Shown here: piece by piece, positions 58,601 through 64,000 of the stretch
How positions within the stretch are numbered: the first letter of the stretch is position 1
How the letters are laid out: the number at the start of each line of letters is the position of its first letter
Assembly: GCA_029706075.1 (NCBI GenBank)
Contig: JAINUG010000306.1
Span: 62,001 to 126,000 of the forward strand
Direction of reading: 5' to 3'
DNA from: Aldrovandia affinis
Lineage: Eukaryota; Chordata; Actinopteri; Notacanthiformes; Halosauridae
Length of the DNA stretch: 64,000 nt
The notes under the pieces: model-generated
Database searches by the model: none
The model's input: the letters and a program-made list of their open reading frames with translations, nothing else
Told to the model about the DNA's origin: nothing
Program-made: the position numbers and the translations under genes

Positions 58601-61600
58601 GTGACCAAGGTGTAGCTTTCTGGCAGAAAGAACAAGGTTTTTGGACAAAATGTCTTGGTACATGCTGGAGTTCATGGTTCCATCTATTTTAATAAGGGCC
58701 CAGGGCCTGTGGATGCAAAACAACCCCAAAGTATTAATGATCCACCACCATGTTTCACCATAGGCATGAGGTTCTTTTCAATATTACTTGCATTCTTTGG
58801 ACACCAAACATAATGCTGATGTGCATGTCCAAAAATCTTGATTGGGCCACAAGACATGGTTCCAATTGTAGTTCAGATGTAGTTTGATTAACTCAAGACG
58901 ACTTTTTTGGTGAATTGTCTTCAAAAGGGGCTTCCTTCTCGCAACTGATGTAGGTGTCATCGAATGGTAGCTTTAGATACCTTGTAACCCCAAGATGCCA
59001 GGTTGTTTTGGAGATCTTTAACTGTGCCCCTTGCACTTATTTTTGCCTCTCGAACCATCCGTCTCACTCCACGTGGGGAAAGATACACTTGCATCCTCTA
59101 CCTGGCAGGTTAGCCACTGTTCCAGTGGCCTTAAACTTCCTAATAATTGACACAACAGTGGAAAGCAATATCTTTTAACTTTTTAGTTTTTTGTAGCCAT
59201 CTCCTGATTTGTAGAGGTCAATAACCTTTCGTCTGATGCTTTCCGGGAGTTATTTTCCTTTCACCATGATGTTGGCTGACCACAGTATTTCCAACATGTG
59301 TTCCCTCCTTTATATACCTTAGGGAAACAAGAAACCATTGTAGGCCACTGTATAGTTCCATAACCTTCCAATGAACTTCAAATAAGTTGAATATTTATGA
59401 AGATTTGTTTTTGTTGGATTGCATTTAAAATAATAGTTAGGGGTATGAATAATTGTGATCCAGATGTTTTCTGGAAAAAAAATATTAATGAAACAATGTT
59501 TTTCTGAACAACTGTATTAGTAATGTAGGCATGTAATTTTCTAACTTTTCTAAGCACAAAATATACCTCATTAGTTATATAGTTTATTTTATTTATTTTG
59601 TTCATCTTTATTAAGGGTATGAATACAAATGGAACCTACTGTATATATACAGTATATATATATATATAATGGAAACACCTATTGAAACATGTCTCATCTT
59701 AAAGTAACTGGATCACAATTAAAAATAAGTCTAATATGTGTTTCATATTAATGTCAATATTAATTACCAGTATGTTTCTGCTATAAAAGACATTTTAAAA
59801 TCAACACTTTTGAAATTGTTGGTGCCTGAATTGCAGGTCAGTCAGAAACTGAAAAATGATTGCAGGTGCACGCTATGGTGCAAACATTGTCCATAATGCT
59901 AAATGGATTCAAAAGTGGTTTCATGAACACCAGGATGAAGTAAAACACCTTCCATGGTCTACCCAATCACCAGGTCTGAACATCATTAACCATTAATGGA
60001 AGTCCGAAACGTAAAGTGCAAAGTAGACTTCCACCGCCTTCATCTCTCAAAGAACTGAAGGCTTTCCTTCCTGAAGAGTGGTCCAATATACCACTATACA
60101 AGTTAAAAACGTGTATAATATCATTATGGAGCTGTTCTGAAGGCAGAGTAGCCCAACTCTTTCAACTAGTAAATAAATATTCATATCATTTCCATTATTT
60201 TGTCTACCTCCTATATGTATATACTGTGTATATATACAGTGGGTTCGGAAAGTATTCAGACCCCCTTAAATGTTTCACTCTTTGTCATATTGCAGCCATT
60301 TGCTAAAATCAATTAATTTCATTTTTTTCCTCGTTCATGCACACACAGCACCCAATATTGTCAGAAAAACACAGACTTGTAGAAATTTTTGCAGATTTAT
60401 TACAAAATAAACACTGAAATATCACATGGCCATAAGTATTCAGACCCTTTGCTGTGACACTTGTATATTTAACTCAGGTGCTGTCCAATTCTTCTGATCA
60501 TCCTTGAGATGGGCCTACACCTTCATTGGAGTCCAGCTGTGCTTAATTATATTGATTGGACTTGATTTGGAAAGGCACACACCTGTCTATGTAAGGTCCC
60601 ACAGTTGACAGTGCATGTCAGAGTAAAAACCAAGCCATGAAGTCCTAGGAACTCTCCATAGACCTCCGAGATAGAATTGTGTTGAGGCATAGATCTGGGG
60701 AAGGGTATAAACAGTGGGCTCCATCATTGTGAAATGGAATAAGTTTGAAACCACCACAACTCTTCTTAGAGCTGGCCGTCTGGCCAAACTAAGTAACCGG
60801 GCAAGAAGGGACATGGTCAGGGAGGTGACCAAGAACCCAATGGCCACTCTAAGAGAGCTTCAGAGTTCCTCTGCAGCGATGGGAGAACCTGGTAGAAGGA
60901 CAAACATCAGACCTTTATGGTAGCACTTGGCATTCAGGCCAAAAATGTCAATTTGTGTCTCATCAGACCGGATAATCTTTTTCCTGATGCTCTTAGAGTC
61001 CTTTAAGTACCATTTGGCAAACTCCAGGTGGGCTGTCATATGCCTTTCACTCAGAAGTAACTTCCGTCTAGCCACTACCATAAAGGTCTGATTGATGGGA
61101 GTGCTGCAGAGATGTTTGTCCTTCTACCAGGTTCTCCCATCGCTGCAGAGGAACTCTGAAGCTCTCTTAGAGTGGCCATTGGGCCCTGGTCACCTCCTGA
61201 CCATGTCCCTTCTGCCCGGTTACTTAGTTTGGCCAGACGGCCAGCTCTAAGAAGAGTTGTGGTTTCAAACTTATTCCATTTCACAATGATGGAGCCCACT
61301 GTTCTCCTGGGTGCTTTCAATGCTTTAGCAATGTTTTTATACCCTTCCCCAGATCTATGCCTCAACACAATTCTATCTCGGAGGTCTATGGAGAGTTCCT
61401 AGGACTTCATGGCTTGGTTTTTACTCTGACATGCACTGTCAACTGTGGACCTTACATAGACAGGTGTGTGCCTTTCCAAATCAAGTCCAATCAATATAAT
61501 TAAGCACAGCTGGACTCCAATGAAGGTGTAGGCCCATCTCAAGGATGATCAGAAGAATTGGACAGCACCTGAGTTAAATATACAAGTGTCACAGCAAAGG

Positions 61601-63630
61601 GTCTGAATACTTATGGCCATGTGATATTTCAGTGTTTATTTTGTAATAAATCTGCAAAAATTTCTACAAGTCTGTGTTTTTCTGACAATATTGGGTGCTG
61701 TGTGTGCATGAACGAGGAAAAAAATGAAATTAATTGATTTTAGCAAATGGCTGCAATATGACAAAGAGTGAAAAATGTAAGGGGGTCTGAATACTTTCCG
61801 AACCCACTGTATGTGTGTGTGTATATATATATACACACACACACACACACGTTTGCGAATCAAATCATGCTTCTGAAAACGAACACACACACACACATGC
61901 ATACATATAATATTTATATGTATATGTATTTCTATTTTTAATAAAATTTGTGTTCCTTCTTTTTCTTTGATCATTATAGCGTTATGTATTACTGGTCATG
62001 TGCAATCCCACTTTAATTTATTTCACCAAGTCTTAAACTCACAGCCGGATTTTGGACAGTTGTTCCTTTGCACATATTTGTGTGTAATGCTTGTTTCAAC
62101 TTTACTGACCATTTTGTATGTATTGTCTGTGCTAGCTAGATTTTTATGTGCCTGTTGCCACAAATGTTCCCTGATGGGAAAATATAAAGTTACACCATGT
62201 GTTTGTGTATGTGTGTGTCAGTGTGTGCATGTGTTGAACATGGACATATTGAATTTGAAACGCACTGCACGTCCCTGAAATACCTCCACATGTGAAAATG
62301 AAGCCCTGCTGGGCCTTGCTGCATGTATCAAGTGCACACTAAGCAGGCTCTACAGACAGGGGCCACTGGTATACTACTACCTGATATGTCCAAGCAAACA
62401 TAAGCTCTGGGTTTAATCGTGAAACACGATGGCTAATTAGAAGCTAATTGCATGTGTACAAGTACAGTTACTGAATGAGATCAACTAAAGGCAAACCTTA
62501 GGTCCTGAATTGTTTTCCAAAAAGAAGCCAGGACTGAAGACTCTCCCTGTACGAGCCGGCAGGGAGAAGATCACCCAAACATTGGGATCCGTTACTAATT
62601 TATTGCTGGGTGTGCATTACAGGGCAGCAGTCAGAGAGATTCCTTGGGAAGTGCTGGTCAGGATCCAGGAGGGGTAGGGGTACATACGTGGGGATCGGGT
62701 GTTCTGGCAGCACAAGCTGCGCAAAAGGCATTGGCCCTCGTCCCAGTCCCTATAATGCTCTAGGCCTTGTTTATCACCACAGACACATGCAGGAAGCTTG
62801 CGTACTGACTCTAATATGTGATGAGAATAATCATTATTCGTAAATGTTACACTCGAGATTGATTACCACTGCTTTAATTCTGTCGTGAATGACAGCGGTC
62901 TTCAAAGGGTTGCACGGGCTGCAGGTTTATGTTTTAATTAATCTGTTCATTCAGGTCCATACAGGATTATTATAAGATCGCTTAGGATCATTATATATGG
63001 TAGATAGAGCTAACTGACAAAATAAAGGAAACACGGCATAAAGTGTCTTAATAGAGCGTTGGGCTAGAACAGCTTCAATGTGCCTTGGCATAGATTCTAC
63101 AAGTGTCTGGCACGCCATTGGAGTGATGCAACACCATTCTTCCATGAGAAATGCCATTATTTGATGTTTTGTTGATGGTAGTGGAAAACGTTGTTTCATG
63201 CTCATCAAACCATTCAGTGGCCACGCATGTCCTGTGGATTGGGGCATTGTCATTCTGGAAGAGACCACTCCCATCAGTATAGAAATGCTTCACAATAGGA
63301 TGAAGGTGATCACTTGGCATTTACCTTGCCTTGGGTTGAGTGGACCTAAACCATGCCAGGAAAATATAACCCACACCATAACAGAGTCATCAGAACCCTT
63401 CATTTACTTTATGTTGGCAGTTACCTGTAGGATTATAAAAATAGCATTATAAAAATTAAAGTATCTCTTTCAGATGTCACAACAGACCCCCCGCCCCCAC
63501 TGCAATATCCAGCAAGTTGACAGGGGAGCTTTAAAACATCAATACACAGACTCACTGATGATCAAGAGGATTCCCATGAGGAAGAGCACGACAGCAAAGA
63601 TCAGGCCCCCGATTCGAAGAGACTCATAAT
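55556..63630 (-). CDS. FXYD1/FXYD6-like Na,K-ATPase regulator, 3' portion
   Basis: Minus-strand exons: 63630-63556 (transmembrane), 56286-56250 (basic juxtamembrane) and 56119-56082, then most plausibly 55611-55556. The TM exon encodes DYESLRIGGLIFAVVLFLMG and ends ILLIIS; the next gives RKCRCKFNQQQR, nearly the same as FXYD1 (RRCRCKFNQQQR); then PGLTEAEAEAIK; then YATREQSKAKTEEDFPD and TGA. Phases agree at every junction. The acidic tail resembles FXYD6 and lacks the phosphorylated RRLS tail of phospholemman. The signal-peptide exon and FXYD motif must lie beyond 64000. A small AG/GT-bounded segment near 55838-55858 could give an early stop instead. Intron between TM and juxtamembrane exons is 7.3 kb and full of Tc1 elements. 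Confidence 0.82.
56082..56119 (-). CDS. FXYD1/6-like cytosolic linker exon
   Basis: Acceptor ATTCCTAG, donor GTGAGA; 38 bases encoding PGLTEAEAEAIK. Its phase-1 end can join the exon starting at 55611 (giving Tyr-Tyr-Ala) or a cryptic acceptor near 55858 (giving Cys-Glu-Lys-stop). Confidence 0.75.
56250..56286 (-). CDS. FXYD1/6-like juxtamembrane exon
   Basis: Acceptor TCTGTAG, donor GTGAGT; 37 bases encoding RKCRCKFNQQQR across the junctions. The two cysteines just inside the membrane are conserved in FXYD1 and are sites of lipid or glutathione modification in mammals. The acceptor lies about 50 bp from the inverted-repeat element at 56340-56846. Confidence 0.88.
56340..56846. mobile_element. 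507-bp inverted-repeat element with dispersed TGACTTAGGC-like motifs
   Basis: Terminal inverted repeats match at 26 of 27 positions (CCTTCTTAAAATAATGGCCT and on), with a 3-bp direct duplication TGA (56337-56339 and 56847-56849). About eleven copies of TGACTTAGGC or a one-to-two-base variant occur inside, in both orientations: 56355, 56512, 56544, 56565, 56595, 56651, 56672, 56689, 56752, 56786, 56821. No ORF. A non-autonomous DNA transposon is most likely; a 3-bp duplication would suit a PIF/Harbinger- or CACTA-type enzyme, but the family is not recognised. Confidence 0.75.
56870..57820 (+). pseudogene. Degraded Tc1 transposase
   Basis: The frame at 57410-57691 carries GLFQDDNAPIHRPQVVTKRF (second Asp of the catalytic triad) and SQSPDLNPIKHLWEIL, in which the usual final E/D region reads K-H. 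Upstream helices are recognisable but full of stops. Right terminus TTTTGCCAGTTACCTG ends at TA (57821-57822); the left end is lost. Confidence 0.82.
58124..59641 (-). mobile_element. Tc1/mariner transposon, 1.5 kb, degraded transposase
   Basis: TA-flanked ends share CATACCCTT...AAAGAT in inverted orientation (CAGTAGTGTTTTTATT left, CAGTAGGTTCCATTTGTA right). The minus strand at about 58870-58440 reads HGGGSLILWGCFASTGPG and WTFQQDNNPKHTSK, core Tc1 blocks, with several stops. Both ends are present, so it inserted whole and then decayed. Confidence 0.85.
59830..60180 (+). pseudogene. Tc1 transposase C-terminal remnant
   Basis: Fragments such as PPPSSLKELKAFLPEEWSNIP match the last helices of a Tc1 transposase; the rest is lost. 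Confidence 0.55.
60237..61809. mobile_element. Fold-back Tc1 element: two inverted 5' halves
   Basis: TA duplications flank CAGTGGGTTCGGAAAGTATT at both ends. Left arm 60237-60923 (687 bp) is the inverted copy of right arm 61075-61809 (735 bp), with a 151-bp spacer. The right (minus) arm plus spacer reads a Tc1 transposase N-terminal half (LRHRSGEGYKNIAKALKAPR...; then HLEFAKWYLKDSK and SDETQIDIFG, containing the first catalytic Asp). The left arm lacks about 34 bp and about 18 bp present in the right arm. No C-terminal half exists, so no active enzyme. Confidence 0.9.
61810..63007. other. Intronic stretch of the FXYD1/6-like gene
   Basis: A (TG)n/(AC)n-containing block at 61810-61900. No exon or clear transposon end was recognised in the rest. 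Confidence 0.35.
63008..63427 (-). mobile_element. Deleted Tc1 element (C-terminal transposase)
   Basis: Minus-strand frames 63320-63075 and 63274-62951 read SGLFQNDNAPIHR and TFSTTINKTSNNGI, the same subfamily as the copy at 56.9-57.8 kb. Ends are AACTGACAAAATAAAGG at the left and GGCAGTTACCTG at the right. The N-terminal half is deleted. Confidence 0.75.
63556..63630 (-). CDS. FXYD1/6-like transmembrane exon
   Basis: Acceptor CTTTCAG, donor GTGAGT; 75 bases. Encodes DYESLRIGG and the hydrophobic helix ending LLIIS, the best-conserved part of the family. Confidence 0.9.
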
Positions 63631-64000
63631 CTGAAAGGCAACACAGATCACATGATCACCCACAACTCACCTCATCGGTATGACATCACCTCCCATGGGG
63701 ATACAAACAGACACAAATATTTGGAGCATTCAAATCTGATTGGCTAACACACCCCGACTACAATGTGGAATGTACTTTGGTGATAGTTGAGAAATGAAAT
63801 TAATCATTATGATACAGCACTCAAACAAAAGAAACAAGTGGTACAGGCAGTCCCGGGTTACAAATGTCCGGTTTACAGACAACTCGTACTTACGAACGGA
63901 CTGCCATAAGGCCTATTATATTTTAAAAATCGAGTTAAATACAATGGTTCGTAATAACGAACGCACGCACTACTTTGTGATGCTCATGAAAACATTGCGC
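63631..64000. other. Intron of the FXYD1/6-like gene, with a repeat end at the window edge
   Basis: No FXYD-motif exon is visible here. From about 63845 the sequence begins AGGCAGTCCCGGGTTACAAA, which resembles the terminus of a dispersed DNA transposon (Looper/Kolobok-like ends start similarly), but the element runs off the window. Confidence 0.25.

Noticed and set aside
60714-60923. Plus-strand Tc1 transposase N-terminal gene separate from the minus-strand one
   Set aside because: It is the inverted arm of the same fold-back element, not an independent gene.

Overview
This window is vertebrate nuclear DNA, almost certainly from a ray-finned fish. It has multi-exon genes with GT/AG introns, (GT)n, (AC)n and (TAA)n microsatellites, and the usual fish repeat mix: Tc1/mariner, hAT MITEs, L2 and CR1-like LINEs, tRNA-derived SINEs and Ty3/Gypsy chromovirus. 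I cannot name the species. No bacterial-type operon, CRISPR array or phage is present.

Three host genes are supported. (1) NFKBID (atypical nuclear IkB protein, IkBNS), plus strand, 12 coding exons from 22312 to 41006. All splice phases agree and give a 497-residue protein with a basic N-terminal motif and a C-terminal ankyrin domain. (2) An FXYD7-like Na,K-ATPase regulator, minus strand, ATG at 53844; four coding exons are resolved down to 50669 and the last one is not found. (3) The 3' part of a second FXYD gene (FXYD1/FXYD6-like), minus strand, 63630 to 55556; its first exons lie beyond the window. FXYD1 and FXYD7 are neighbours in the same orientation on human 19q13, with NFKBID in the same chromosome band, so the block looks like conserved synteny.

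Layout: 1-19.7 kb is a repeat graveyard (solo Gypsy LTR, Tc1 remnants, several LINE reverse transcriptases, hAT MITEs, and degraded retroviral gag-like and integrase-like pieces with one 3' LTR). 19.7-22.3 kb is the probable NFKBID upstream region. 22.3-41 kb is NFKBID; intron 7 holds a complete 5.8-kb chromodomain Gypsy element with a CTGAT target duplication, followed by a SINE with a 16-bp duplication. 43.9-46.8 kb is a Tc1/IS630-like transposon carrying a nested L2 fragment. 47-48.4 kb has two hAT MITEs with 8-bp duplications. 50.7-53.8 kb is the FXYD7-like gene and 55.4-63.6 kb the second FXYD gene, whose largest intron is packed with Tc1 copies, one of them a 1.57-kb fold-back palindrome.

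Most interesting leads: a 507-bp inverted-repeat element carrying about eleven dispersed copies of a TGACTTAGGC-like motif (56340-56846); a kB/AP-1/kB cluster in NFKBID intron 1 (23108-23159); complementary (GT)21 and (AC)25 tracts flanking NFKBID exon 9; and the fold-back Tc1. I found no wholly new multi-gene system. All family calls are by eye from translated motifs; no database search was possible.
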